Shown piece by piece: positions 36,505 through 45,000 of a stretch of DNA of 64,000 bases. Source of the stretch: CAXBNB01 sp040151475 (GTDB lineage: Bacteria; Bacteroidota; Bacteroidia; Cytophagales; Cyclobacteriaceae). The stretch lies in NCBI RefSeq assembly GCF_040151475.1, contig NZ_JBDKWG010000146.1:124001-188000 (forward strand). Direction: 5' to 3'. How positions within the stretch are numbered: position 1 is the first letter of the stretch; each line of letters starts with the position of its first letter. The notes below the pieces were generated by a model that saw only the letters and a program-made list of their open reading frames with translations, did not search any database and was not told the origin of the DNA. Made by a program: the position numbers and the translations under genes.

Positions 36505-36525
36505 AAGTTTTTACAAAAAAGCACA

Positions 36526-36560
36526 AAAAATGAGACTCGAAATAATTGAGTCTCATTTTT
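36526..36560 (-). terminator. Hairpin between susD and the glycosidase gene
   Basis: A perfect 13-bp stem (AAAAATGAGACTC / GAGTCTCATTTTT) with a 9-base loop, T-rich on the exit side for minus-strand transcription. It should stop most transcripts leaving susD, so the glycosidase is expressed at a lower level by read-through or from its own promoter. Confidence 0.75.
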
Positions 36561-36586
36561 ACTATTAAATTTCTGCTTCTTTAGGG

Positions 36587-38257
36587 TTAAAAATACCCCA
36601 GATTCTGGGAAAGATCTGCTTCGGTATTCCTTTCTATTTCACCATTTGGAATGGGCCAAAAATTCTGAGTGTCATTTATTTTATTCGAGGCATATTGTCC
36701 ATTGTGCATAGGATTATATGTTCTTACCCTATCCACGATATTCCCCATTCTCATCAGCGTAAGTAACCTAAATTCTTCCACAAAAAGTTCACGGGCTCTT
36801 TCATCCAATAAATAATCCATATCTACATCTGCCGCCATTACAGGATCTGCTTTTGAGCGTGACCTTACCTCATTGATATCTATGGCTGCATTGCCTTGAT
36901 CACCCTTAAGTAAGTATGCTTCTGCTCTTAACAAGTATGTTTCGGCCAATCTCATCAAATATCGGTCACGATAAGAATGATTTGCAGAGCTGGTTGTAAG
37001 TCCTGTTACAGGGTCAGCAATCAATTCGTCCGGAAAGTTGCCGATTGGGGAGCTTTTTGCAAAAATAGCACTCCACCATTTATTTAAAGGGTTATTAAAA
37101 TTAGATATTGCACCACTGGCGACCATTTTTTGCCCATAATAAGCTGATGATGGATTGTTGACTACAGCATCCCTAAGAATGTTATGTTCAGAATTTCTGA
37201 TATCATTGTTGGCATTTTGCCATACCTCATTAAGCATGTAGTCGGATGCCGCCCACCAACCTATTCCTCGCCCACCAAGGTGACTCATAGGGCCTAGAAA
37301 CACATTTTCACCATCATTGTCCCGTAACTGCCAATATAATGGACCCAGAAAGCGGGGTAAATTATCATCAGCTCCACCACCAGGGGTATTGTACTCATAC
37401 TGGCTTACCCAGATTGCTTCGGTATTCCCAGAACCCCTGTTTTGGTTTCCCCGCCTGAACAAGTCCCAATAGACATCCCCTGCCTCGCTGTTTCTCGTAC
37501 CAAACCGGTTTTTCATTAAAGCATAATTTGAATTGTTAATTACTGCTGTGGCAGCTGCAATGGCTTTATCATATTCCTGAGTGATAATGTATAGCTCAGC
37601 AAGAAGATGATTAGCAGCACCTTTGGAAATCCGACCATCTTGCTCCACTGCATCAGCATCTGGTAAATCCTGAACTGCATCAGTAAGGTCACTAATCACC
37701 TGTTCCCATACTTGAGTTTGAGTTGCTCTCACAAAGTCTCTTTTTGGAGAAGTAATTTCTTCCAATACCAAAGGCACACCTCCATACATAATCCCCAACC
37801 CTCTGTACGCAAAAGCGCGAAAAAATTTTGCTTCAGCTATTTTTGCCTGTCTATCACCTTCAGAATTATATTCTACAGCGTTAATCCTTGATAAGATTGC
37901 ATTGGCATTAAAGATGATTTTATAGAAGCTGTTCCAAACCCATGCTACTTCACCCGTTTCAGGAGTAATCTTATCGGACCAGGAATTCAATTGATGCGTT
38001 GGGGAAGTACAATCATAACCTATATCTGTGGTATAGAAAAAAGCCCATCCGTAACCATTAGCCCCAGATCCAAAAAGCATACTATGTATATTCTGGTATA
38101 GATTAACGACCGCAATATCTATCTGGTCGGGTGTGGAGTATGAATTTTCCGGTGAGTAAAAGTCATAAGGAACTTCTTCCAACCATTTCTCTTCGTTGCA
38201 TGACAATAATGTTGTAGCAATGAAGAATACTGTTAATATATATTTTATGTTTTTCAT
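36587..38257 (-). CDS. SusD/RagB-family nutrient-binding lipoprotein
   Basis: A 556-residue cell-surface glycan-binding lipoprotein. The ATG at 38257 gives the signal MKNIKYILTVFFIATTLLSC (lipobox LLSC); an upstream ATG at 38281 would overlap susC. TPR-like helices and the usual SusD landmarks are seen: EAKFFRAFAYRGLGIMYGGVPLVLEE, LLAELYIITQEYDKAIAAATAVI, RLAETYLLRAEAYLLKG and the end ARELFVEEFRLLTLMRMG. It caps the SusC channel encoded 10 bases upstream. Residues 285-310 around GGGADDNLPRF form the variable ligand face. Confidence 0.93.
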   Translation of the reverse strand: MKNIKYILTVFFIATTLLSCNEEKWLEEVPYDFYSPENSYSTPDQIDIAVVNLYQNIHSMLFGSGANGYGWAFFYTTDIGYDCTSPTHQLNSWSDKITPETGEVAWVWNSFYKIIFNANAILSRINAVEYNSEGDRQAKIAEAKFFRAFAYRGLGIMYGGVPLVLEEITSPKRDFVRATQTQVWEQVISDLTDAVQDLPDADAVEQDGRISKGAANHLLAELYIITQEYDKAIAAATAVINNSNYALMKNRFGTRNSEAGDVYWDLFRRGNQNRGSGNTEAIWVSQYEYNTPGGGADDNLPRFLGPLYWQLRDNDGENVFLGPMSHLGGRGIGWWAASDYMLNEVWQNANNDIRNSEHNILRDAVVNNPSSAYYGQKMVASGAISNFNNPLNKWWSAIFAKSSPIGNFPDELIADPVTGLTTSSANHSYRDRYLMRLAETYLLRAEAYLLKGDQGNAAIDINEVRSRSKADPVMAADVDMDYLLDERARELFVEEFRLLTLMRMGNIVDRVRTYNPMHNGQYASNKINDTQNFWPIPNGEIERNTEADLSQNLGYF

Positions 38258-38267
38258 TTTGATAAGC

Positions 38268-41200
38268 TTAAAATTGAACATTAAGACCCATGGTATAACT
38301 TTTCAACAATGGTCTGCTTGGATTGAATCCCACACCAGTTTCAGGATCGCTACCTTTCCATTTTGTCCCTGTAATTAAGTTTTTTCCACTTACAAATATC
38401 TTGAGATTGGTAATATTAATTTTCTCTATGATTCCAATAGGAAAGGTATATGCTAGCGACACATCTTGAAGTCTGACAAAACTACGTTGATTGTAAGGGG
38501 TTCCTCCAAACTGAGACGAAGTGTCTAATCGTCGGTATTTGGCATCCGGATTTTCCGGCATCCAATAATCCCAAGCTCCTTTAGGAAAGTTGTTATAACT
38601 CAACTGATCTCTTTGTACCCAATTACCATAGGCATGAGGTGCATCATTGCCCATATAATAATTCTTGCCTCCTTGTATGGAATTGATAAAAACATATAAG
38701 CTTAAGTTTTTATATGATACCGTGTTCGCCACTCCAAATCTATATGATGGATCCGAATAACCCAGTATTTTTCTATCCTCTAGTGAAGAAATGCCATCAT
38801 CCCCATTAAGATCATTTAACTTGTAAGTACCGGGTAAAAAACCATTCCAAATTGACCCATCTTCCTTATCAGCCAACTGCCACATCCCAACAACTTCATA
38901 ATCATACACCACATTTTGAGGCTCTCCGATAAACAATCTATTACCAGTTAAGTCATCCTCTCTTCCGTCATTATCATTGTCTGCTCCCAAAATCGATTCA
39001 ATATTGTTCCGTACTCTATTGAAGTTAACAGAGGCTTCCCATCTCAAATTTCCTTTACCGATAACAGTACCAGTCAAAGACAGTTCTACACCATTGTTAG
39101 ATACACTAGCTATATTATCGTTGATGGTACCAAAGCCTGTAATGGCTGGCAAAGCAATCGCAAAAAGAATATTTTCTGTTTTATTTTTATAGTACTCGAT
39201 ACCTCCTCGCAACCTTGTGTTAATCAATTCAAAATCTAATCCAATATTCGTTCCTGTAGTCGTTTCCCAACCTAAACTTATATTAGATAAGGATTGAATT
39301 GACTGACCCTGAAAAGTTTGACCTCCATCTCCAAATACCACCCTTGGTCCTGAGTTTACAACAGCTGCCGTAGCATAACGACCCACACCTCTCCTACCAG
39401 ATTTCCCGTACGACGCTCGTAGTTTCAAGAAGTTTATCCATGAAATATCATCAGCAAAGGATTCTTCACTTATCACCCAAGCAAGAGCCATTGTAGGAAA
39501 AATTGCCGTTTTGTCATTTTTGCCAAAACCAGAAAAACCATCACGCCTGATTGTGCCCGTGAAATAGTACCGATGACTGTAGTTGTAAAGCAATCTCCCC
39601 ATCTGATATAGACTGGATTCCTTTTCCTTGGTAGAAGACACATTATTAAGTGAAGGGTCTCCAGCTTGTAGCCTGTTGTATCCTAAAAGATCAACCGAAA
39701 AATTTTGTGCTCCAGCAAAAACAGAACTTAAATCCCTTTCTTCCACACCATAGACAAAAGTAGCATTGAAATTGTGTACATCATTAAATGTCCTTTTGTA
39801 ACTAATGATGTTGTCAAGAGTCCAATCCCTGCTTTTCGAATTGTCTTGATAAGCTGACCCTGTAAAATTCGCCGCATTTGGGTCAAAACGCCTGTGGTCT
39901 CTCGTCCGGTAATTATTGGCATAGTTTATTCTGTAGCTTAATCCTTCTAAAGGTAGTTTAACTTCTGCAAACATATTGCTGGATAGGTTCAACCTCACAT
40001 CAGAATCTTCAATGCTCAGAGTAAGAAAAGGGTTTAACCAACTTCCCTCAGGTTTTGGTATTAATATTCCATCTACACCATGTATGGGTGCCCAGGGTTG
40101 CAACAAAAAAGGAGCCTCAGATCCGGCATCTTGCCCTGAATAATCACTAATCGCTATAAATGTCTGGGTGCCCAATCTAAGCCAATCGTTAATTTTCGCA
40201 TCGATATTTACACGAAAATTGTATTTTTTGTAAGTATCATTTTTGATAAATGCGGCCTGATCGGTAAACCCGCCTGACATAAAATAATTTAGAGATTCAC
40301 TTTTGCCCCCTACGCTGAGGTTATGGGTACTGATATGTCCATTGTTTGTAAGCAAATCGTACCATGGTGTATCTAGCCCATTATTGTAACCTTCAGTTAT
40401 GTCAAGAGTTTTAAAATTATTTTGCCAAACATAAGAAGGATTTACCTCTAGATAATCTGGAGCTAATCTCCCGCCCTCTTCCCAAAAGATATCGGGATAA
40501 ACCTCTTCCAACTCAGCAGCATCCATGGGCTCAAATTTATTGGAAGGCGTCTGCATCGTGTAACTTGATGAGTAGTTGAAAATTGGCTTACTGAAAGATG
40601 CTCCACTTTTGCTCGTAATCACAATGACTCCATTGGAAGCCTGAGATCCGTATATAGCTGCTGAACTGGCATCTTTAAGCACATCTATAGATTCGATATC
40701 CGCACTGTTGATATCTATAATACTTCCTCTATAAATAATTCCATCCAAAACGATAAGGGGAGCATTGTCACCACCGGAACTTGATAATGTGCTTTGACCT
40801 CTGATTGATAATGATGGGTCTTGCCCAGCATTGGTCACCGCCCCTACATTTAAGCCAGCAATAGCACCCTGAAGTGCCTGAACAATCGATACGTTAGATG
40901 ATTCCAGTGCTCTGTTTAAATCCGCACTGGCTACTGCTCCAGTCAGGTCTTTTTTGTCAACAACGCCACCATAACCAATCACGACTACTTCTTTAAGTTG
41001 CTCTGCATCCAATTCCATCTCAATATCTACAGTGCTTCTTCCTGCAATAGAAACCTCCTGAGTCTTATATCCAACAAATGAAATAGTCAATACAACATCT
41101 TCCGGAACATTCAATTTATAATTTCCTTCTATGTCGGAGGTAGTGCCCGTTGCAGTACCCTTCACTACAATACTAGTACCAGGCAGGCTTTCCCCATTTT

Positions 41201-41636
41201 CGTCAGTAATTTTACCTGAAATTTCCACATCAGCAGCCAGGATAATTTCTATTCCCTTATTATTAATACCTTTCCGCTTATCCACATTGATGGATTGGTT
41301 TACCTGCCGAAATTTGAGCCCTGTCTGAGCGGATATATCCATTAAAACTTCAGCAACAGAATTGTTTTTTGAGCTGATGTTTATTTGGAGCTTTTTGTCC
41401 AGTTCGGGTTTATTATAATTAAACCTGTAATTGGTTTTGGATTCTATAGCATTGAATACTTTTACAATACTCGCATTGCTAAGTTGTAAATCGATAAAAA
41501 CTTCTTTTACACTTTGGTTTTTCTGTCCGATGGCACTGCCGGCCATCAGGACATTCAGTAAAACAAGTTGCAAGGCAAAGCCGTAAAACGACAACTTCAT
41601 AATCTTTAAGATTAGTTGTAACAATCTAATTTTCAT
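38268..41636 (-). CDS. SusC/RagA-family TonB-linked outer membrane transporter with STN domain
   Basis: A 1,122-residue importer. After the signal peptide comes a secretin/TonB N-terminal (STN) domain at about 45-125 (LQLSNASIVKVFNAIESKTNYRFNY), then a carboxypeptidase-like domain (ISGKITDENGESLPGTSIVVKGTATGTTSDIEGNYKL), the plug (VVVIGYGGVVDKKDLTGAVASAD, LIVLDGIIYRGS, SIDVLKDASSAAIYGSQASNGVIVITSK) and a 22-strand barrel ending in aromatic FNVQF-like residues (MGLNVQF). The STN domain means it can signal through FecR to an ECF sigma factor on substrate binding (known mechanism of the family). fecR is upstream, separated by a terminator. Confidence 0.95.
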   Translation of the reverse strand: MKIRLLQLILKIMKLSFYGFALQLVLLNVLMAGSAIGQKNQSVKEVFIDLQLSNASIVKVFNAIESKTNYRFNYNKPELDKKLQINISSKNNSVAEVLMDISAQTGLKFRQVNQSINVDKRKGINNKGIEIILAADVEISGKITDENGESLPGTSIVVKGTATGTTSDIEGNYKLNVPEDVVLTISFVGYKTQEVSIAGRSTVDIEMELDAEQLKEVVVIGYGGVVDKKDLTGAVASADLNRALESSNVSIVQALQGAIAGLNVGAVTNAGQDPSLSIRGQSTLSSSGGDNAPLIVLDGIIYRGSIIDINSADIESIDVLKDASSAAIYGSQASNGVIVITSKSGASFSKPIFNYSSSYTMQTPSNKFEPMDAAELEEVYPDIFWEEGGRLAPDYLEVNPSYVWQNNFKTLDITEGYNNGLDTPWYDLLTNNGHISTHNLSVGGKSESLNYFMSGGFTDQAAFIKNDTYKKYNFRVNIDAKINDWLRLGTQTFIAISDYSGQDAGSEAPFLLQPWAPIHGVDGILIPKPEGSWLNPFLTLSIEDSDVRLNLSSNMFAEVKLPLEGLSYRINYANNYRTRDHRRFDPNAANFTGSAYQDNSKSRDWTLDNIISYKRTFNDVHNFNATFVYGVEERDLSSVFAGAQNFSVDLLGYNRLQAGDPSLNNVSSTKEKESSLYQMGRLLYNYSHRYYFTGTIRRDGFSGFGKNDKTAIFPTMALAWVISEESFADDISWINFLKLRASYGKSGRRGVGRYATAAVVNSGPRVVFGDGGQTFQGQSIQSLSNISLGWETTTGTNIGLDFELINTRLRGGIEYYKNKTENILFAIALPAITGFGTINDNIASVSNNGVELSLTGTVIGKGNLRWEASVNFNRVRNNIESILGADNDNDGREDDLTGNRLFIGEPQNVVYDYEVVGMWQLADKEDGSIWNGFLPGTYKLNDLNGDDGISSLEDRKILGYSDPSYRFGVANTVSYKNLSLYVFINSIQGGKNYYMGNDAPHAYGNWVQRDQLSYNNFPKGAWDYWMPENPDAKYRRLDTSSQFGGTPYNQRSFVRLQDVSLAYTFPIGIIEKINITNLKIFVSGKNLITGTKWKGSDPETGVGFNPSRPLLKSYTMGLNVQF

Positions 41637-41734
41637 ATCTTTGAAAAGTTTTATTAATGAAATATTTATTAAAACTGGTCTGTAGTAACCGGAGGCTTGG
41701 GAAAAAATCTGGATTACTAAAGACGAACTTAAAA

Positions 41735-41757
41735 ACGGTGCTTCCTTGAAGCATCGT
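41735..41757 (-). terminator. Hairpin between fecR and susC
   Basis: A 10-bp stem (ACGGTGCTTC / GAAGCATCGT, one G-T pair) with a 3-base loop and T runs on both sides. It separates fecR from susC, so susC probably has its own sigma-dependent promoter in the remaining hundred bases. Confidence 0.75.
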
Positions 41758-41796
41758 TTTTTATTTCAGGTAGTGATTCAAGTCATATTATTTTAT

Positions 41797-42834
41797 TTAG
41801 TTGAACATTATTTTTATATTTTTTTCTTCAATCCTGTAATCAAAGTTTAGTGAAAAGCTCATTGCCTTCAATACATTGCTCATGCTTTGGTTGTTGAATA
41901 TACCGTCATAATCTACCACAGATTTTGGTTGAACGGACACATCAACAGACACTCCATACCAACGTTCCAGTTTTTGAGTAATCTGAGCTAAATCAGCCTG
42001 ATTAAAAGATAAAATGCCGTCTTTCCATAAAAAAGCCTCATCATCCTTGTTTCGGGATTTAATAAATGAGTGTGTACTTTTTTGATATTTGATTTGTTCA
42101 CCGGGAGTTAGAAAATAGGAATCTATTTTAGAATTGGTATTGTTTACCTTCACCTTACCAGTGGCTAATGAAACTGTGACCGTTTGACACTCAGGATAAC
42201 TGCTAATGTTAAATGAAGTACCTAGTGCAGTAGTGGAAATATTTCCGGTTTTTACAATAAATGGTTTGTTTGGGTTTTTTGCAACTTCAAAAAAAGCTTC
42301 ACCAACCAAAGTAATTTCACGAATGCTGTCGCCATAGTTGGAGTGGTAACTGATGGTACTTTCTGAATTGAGCACAACGGTAGAACCATCTTTAAGTGTA
42401 ACTGTCGATTTTACTCCTTTTGGAGTGGATTTTTCAATGCCACTGGTATGATTTAAAACAACAGGGTCTTTTTTTTGTAAGTCTAAAGTCCACAAAGAAA
42501 GGCCTATGATCAGTACTACACTGGCTGCAATCTTCCACAAAAGCGAAAGTTTAGATTGTTTTGGTTCTACTGATTTTCTATTAGTCTGGCTCAGAGTTTC
42601 TCCTCTTACTATTGGTTGTAAATTGGACCAAATGTTTTTGGCATCCTCGTCAATTTCATTGTCTTCGTTTTTGTTTCTCAGAGTCAGAATGAGATTTCTG
42701 GCAGTCTCTATGTTTTCCGGATTCTCCTTTTGCAAAGCACGCCACTTAACTTCCAATTCCGCATTGGGTGCTATTACCCATTGTAAAAAACTTTCATCTT
42801 GAACCAGATCTTCTATTTCGAAATTATTATCCAT
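41797..42834 (-). CDS. FecR-family anti-sigma factor
   Basis: A 345-residue single-span protein: cytoplasmic N-terminal part (about 1-95) that would bind an ECF sigma factor, membrane helix at about 98-117 (LLWKIAASVVLIIGLSLWTL) and periplasmic FecR domain (TPKGVKSTVTLKDGSTVVLNSESTISY, GEAFFEVAKNPNKPFIVKTGNISTTALGTSFNI) with a C-terminal STN-interacting domain (GILSFNQADLAQITQKLERWYGVSV). Normally the sigma gene lies just upstream on the same strand; here that place is taken by element A copy 2 and a divergent hydrolase gene. Confidence 0.93.
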   Translation of the reverse strand: MDNNFEIEDLVQDESFLQWVIAPNAELEVKWRALQKENPENIETARNLILTLRNKNEDNEIDEDAKNIWSNLQPIVRGETLSQTNRKSVEPKQSKLSLLWKIAASVVLIIGLSLWTLDLQKKDPVVLNHTSGIEKSTPKGVKSTVTLKDGSTVVLNSESTISYHSNYGDSIREITLVGEAFFEVAKNPNKPFIVKTGNISTTALGTSFNISSYPECQTVTVSLATGKVKVNNTNSKIDSYFLTPGEQIKYQKSTHSFIKSRNKDDEAFLWKDGILSFNQADLAQITQKLERWYGVSVDVSVQPKSVVDYDGIFNNQSMSNVLKAMSFSLNFDYRIEEKNIKIMFN

Positions 42835-42934
42835 TGAAATTACTATTTTGGGATACTATATATTGGTAATAGCAGGATTTAGTTCTTGAGTACTTATTTT
42901 ATTTGAATTATTTTTTAAATAATATTCTTTCTAA

Positions 42935-43084
42935 TTCTACTTTTCGAAGTTGGGTAATCTATTGATTTTCACCTTCTTTTTACCCTTCACCCTAAAGGGA
43001 AGAAGGAGAAAATCAACCTGCCTGCCTACCCTTTAGGCCTTATGATTGTAAACAGGTTGATTTTGACACCTTCGTAAAGTAGAA
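42935..43084. repeat. MITE-like element A, copy 2 (inverted)
   Basis: A 150-bp block ending in TTCTACTTTTCGAAG (42935-42949) and CTTCGTAAAGTAGAA (43070-43084), one mismatch between the ends. Its reverse complement matches copy 1 along the whole length, with shared internal blocks such as AAAATCAACCTGTTT, GGCAGGCAGGTTGATTTTCT and GAAAATCAATAGATTACCCA; the main difference is about 13 bases missing around the central GC-rich hairpin. It fills half of the 302-base gap between fecR and the divergent hydrolase; the rest of the gap shows no gene. Confidence 0.75.
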
Positions 43085-43136
43085 GTAATTACCGACCTAA
43101 TTTGTTCAACTCACAGACCGTTTGCTATATTTGATT

Positions 43137-44099
43137 ATGTTTAAAAATCCATTCAAAAAGGAAAGAAAAATCATCATTGGCATACATGGTTTGAGCAACA
43201 AACCACCAAGGAAATTACTCGCCAAATGGTGGAGAAAATCGATTATGGATGGACTTTACAGGCACCAGCATTTCCGAACATTCTTTCGGTTTAGAATGGT
43301 TTATTGGGCGGATGTTATTTATGAAAAACCGGAAGACCCAACAATAAAAGACAGCAAACACCCCAGATACATTGATGAGCCTTATGTACCCATGCAGTCG
43401 TTTCAACGACCCAGCAAAGGGAGTTGGGGCAAGAAACTATTTGACAAATTTGAAACCATAATTGATGGTATATTTTTAAGTAAAAACAGTTTTATCAACC
43501 TCAATTATTTTGCAGATTTAGTTATAAGAAGAAAATACAAAGATCTGGACATCTACTACCGTGAAGACCTTTTGACCGATGAGGTAGAACATGAAAGTCT
43601 GGCAAGAGAAATCATTCGTCAAAGGCTCAAAAGTATGCTGCTTAAAAATAAAGGTAACAAAATCATGCTTATTGCCCATTCTATGGGATCGATTATCGCT
43701 TATGACGTCCTGTTTGCTTTACAGGACGAGATAGAAATTGACACTTTTGTGACCATAGGATCTCCCTTAGGTTTGCCCATGGTAATCTCCAAGTTTTTTG
43801 ATGAGCATAGCATTGCCTATACGTCTAAAACCCGACGTAAAACGCCTGACAATATAAAACACTGGTACAATTTTGCCGATATAGATGATGGCATTGCTGC
43901 CAATGACGACTTGAGCGATGAGTTCCTTCCCAACAAACATGGTGTGCTGCCAACAGATAAAAACATCTACAACGATTATAAAAACTGGACAACTGAAAAT
44001 GCCCACAAATCGTATGGGTATCTGCGTACTCCCGAAATGTCTAAAGTCGTTTATGAATTTTTGCTGAAGCTGCCATTCTGGAAAAAGTATAAGCTCTAG
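43137..44099 (+). CDS. Alpha/beta-hydrolase-fold protein, unknown substrate
   Basis: A 320-residue cytoplasmic protein. IIIGIHGLSNKPP resembles the oxyanion strand-loop, and IMLIAHSMGSIIAYDVLFAL carries the nucleophile elbow (A-H-S-M-G); a late His is plausible in ENAHKSYGYLRTPEM. The TFVTIGSPLGLP segment is common in lipase-like proteins acting on acyl or GPI-type substrates. The ATG at 43137 is preferred over a TTG at 43122. A weak hairpin follows the gene. Confidence 0.75.
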   Translation: MFKNPFKKERKIIIGIHGLSNKPPRKLLAKWWRKSIMDGLYRHQHFRTFFRFRMVYWADVIYEKPEDPTIKDSKHPRYIDEPYVPMQSFQRPSKGSWGKKLFDKFETIIDGIFLSKNSFINLNYFADLVIRRKYKDLDIYYREDLLTDEVEHESLAREIIRQRLKSMLLKNKGNKIMLIAHSMGSIIAYDVLFALQDEIEIDTFVTIGSPLGLPMVISKFFDEHSIAYTSKTRRKTPDNIKHWYNFADIDDGIAANDDLSDEFLPNKHGVLPTDKNIYNDYKNWTTENAHKSYGYLRTPEMSKVVYEFLLKLPFWKKYKL

Positions 44100-44112
44100 G
44101 ATTCTGTTTTAG

Positions 44113-44135
44113 AAACTAAGCTGAATGATTAGTTT
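44113..44135 (+). terminator. Weak hairpin after the hydrolase gene
   Basis: A 7-bp stem AAACTAA / TTAGTTT with a 9-base loop and TTTT after it, 14 bases past the stop. Short and AU-rich, so a weak terminator at best. Confidence 0.3.
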
Positions 44136-44160
44136 TGCTCACAAATTATAAAAAGAAGAA

Positions 44161-44571
44161 ATGGCTATCAAATTAAATTATAAAGAGGACAAAAAATATG
44201 AAGCGATCAATGAGTCAGGTAATATTTTACCCATAGATATGCTCGCTGTTGAAGACAAAGAAGCTTTTTCTCCCATGCAGCTTTTATTAGCAGGTGTAGC
44301 CAGTTGTGCCGCAGTTGATTTGGTATCGATGATCAAAAAAAGAAGAAAAACATTTATCGACCTGAAAGCAGAAATATCGGGAGTAAGGAGGGAAAAAGAC
44401 CCTAAAAGCTATACAGATATAAATCTGAAATATATCATCACGTCACCAGATTTAACAGAAAAGGAAACTGAACGTCTGGTGTCTCTGGCAGTTAACAATT
44501 ACTGTTCTGTCTCTGATTCTTTGAGAAAAGATATCAATCTGGTACACAGTTTTGAACTGGTGAGGGAGTAA
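44161..44571 (+). CDS. OsmC-family peroxiredoxin-like protein
   Basis: A 136-residue OsmC/YhfA-type protein. The two conserved cysteines are in LAGVASCAAVDLVSMI and NNYCSVSDSL, the spacing used for thiol-dependent reduction of organic hydroperoxides in Ohr/OsmC; YhfA-like members may have another role. The first half (SPMQLLLAGVASC) is the family hallmark. Convergent with the C2-like gene with three bases between stops. Confidence 0.9.
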   Translation: MAIKLNYKEDKKYEAINESGNILPIDMLAVEDKEAFSPMQLLLAGVASCAAVDLVSMIKKRRKTFIDLKAEISGVRREKDPKSYTDINLKYIITSPDLTEKETERLVSLAVNNYCSVSDSLRKDINLVHSFELVRE

Positions 44572-44574
44572 TTT

Positions 44575-44940
44575 TTATAGTACCTCCCATTCAATGGAGT
44601 ACCTTGCCATATTATTTTTGTGAGTTGGTTTCATATCTACCATGTACGGCCCTGCTCCGGGTTGATCCGGTATCATTCTCATTTTTCCCAATAAGTCATT
44701 TGGACTAAATGTATCATGATCCCAAATTTCCAAAACCATTTCTTCATTGGGTTTTACTCCGGAAATGTCCACATCAAGGTTGTATTTGCCAATAGAAACA
44801 TCTTCATGTTTTTTGTCGGTAGGCCATATCGACTTGCCCTTGTACTTGATGAAAATGTCATCATATTTTTCTTCATCAATTTGATAACACATCAGGGTCT
44901 TCAACTTGACTGTTAAGGTATTCGCACTCATTGGATTCAT
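44575..44940 (-). CDS. C2-domain-like protein
   Basis: A 121-residue all-beta protein without signal peptide. LTVKLKTLMCYQIDEEKYDDIFIKYKGKSIWP and MVLEIWDHDTFSPNDLLGKMRM read like the calcium-loop strands of C2 domains (W-D-x-D-x-x-S-x-N-D-x-L-G). C2 domains bind Ca2+ and lipid or protein partners and are uncommon in bacteria. Two ATG codons three apart (44940, 44931) are equally possible. Divergent from the glycosyltransferase gene, 60 bases apart. Confidence 0.6.
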   Translation of the reverse strand: MNPMSANTLTVKLKTLMCYQIDEEKYDDIFIKYKGKSIWPTDKKHEDVSIGKYNLDVDISGVKPNEEMVLEIWDHDTFSPNDLLGKMRMIPDQPGAGPYMVDMKPTHKNNMARYSIEWEVL

Positions 44941-45000
44941 TATTTAGAATACATTATTGTTTAAAAATAATAAATAAATTACATTCTTTCCTCAATCAAA

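Noticed and set aside
5520..43084. A simple inversion through element A as the cause of the sigma-fecR separation
   Set aside because: Inverting the segment between the copies would place fecR beside the sigma gene but on the opposite strand, not in the standard operon order.
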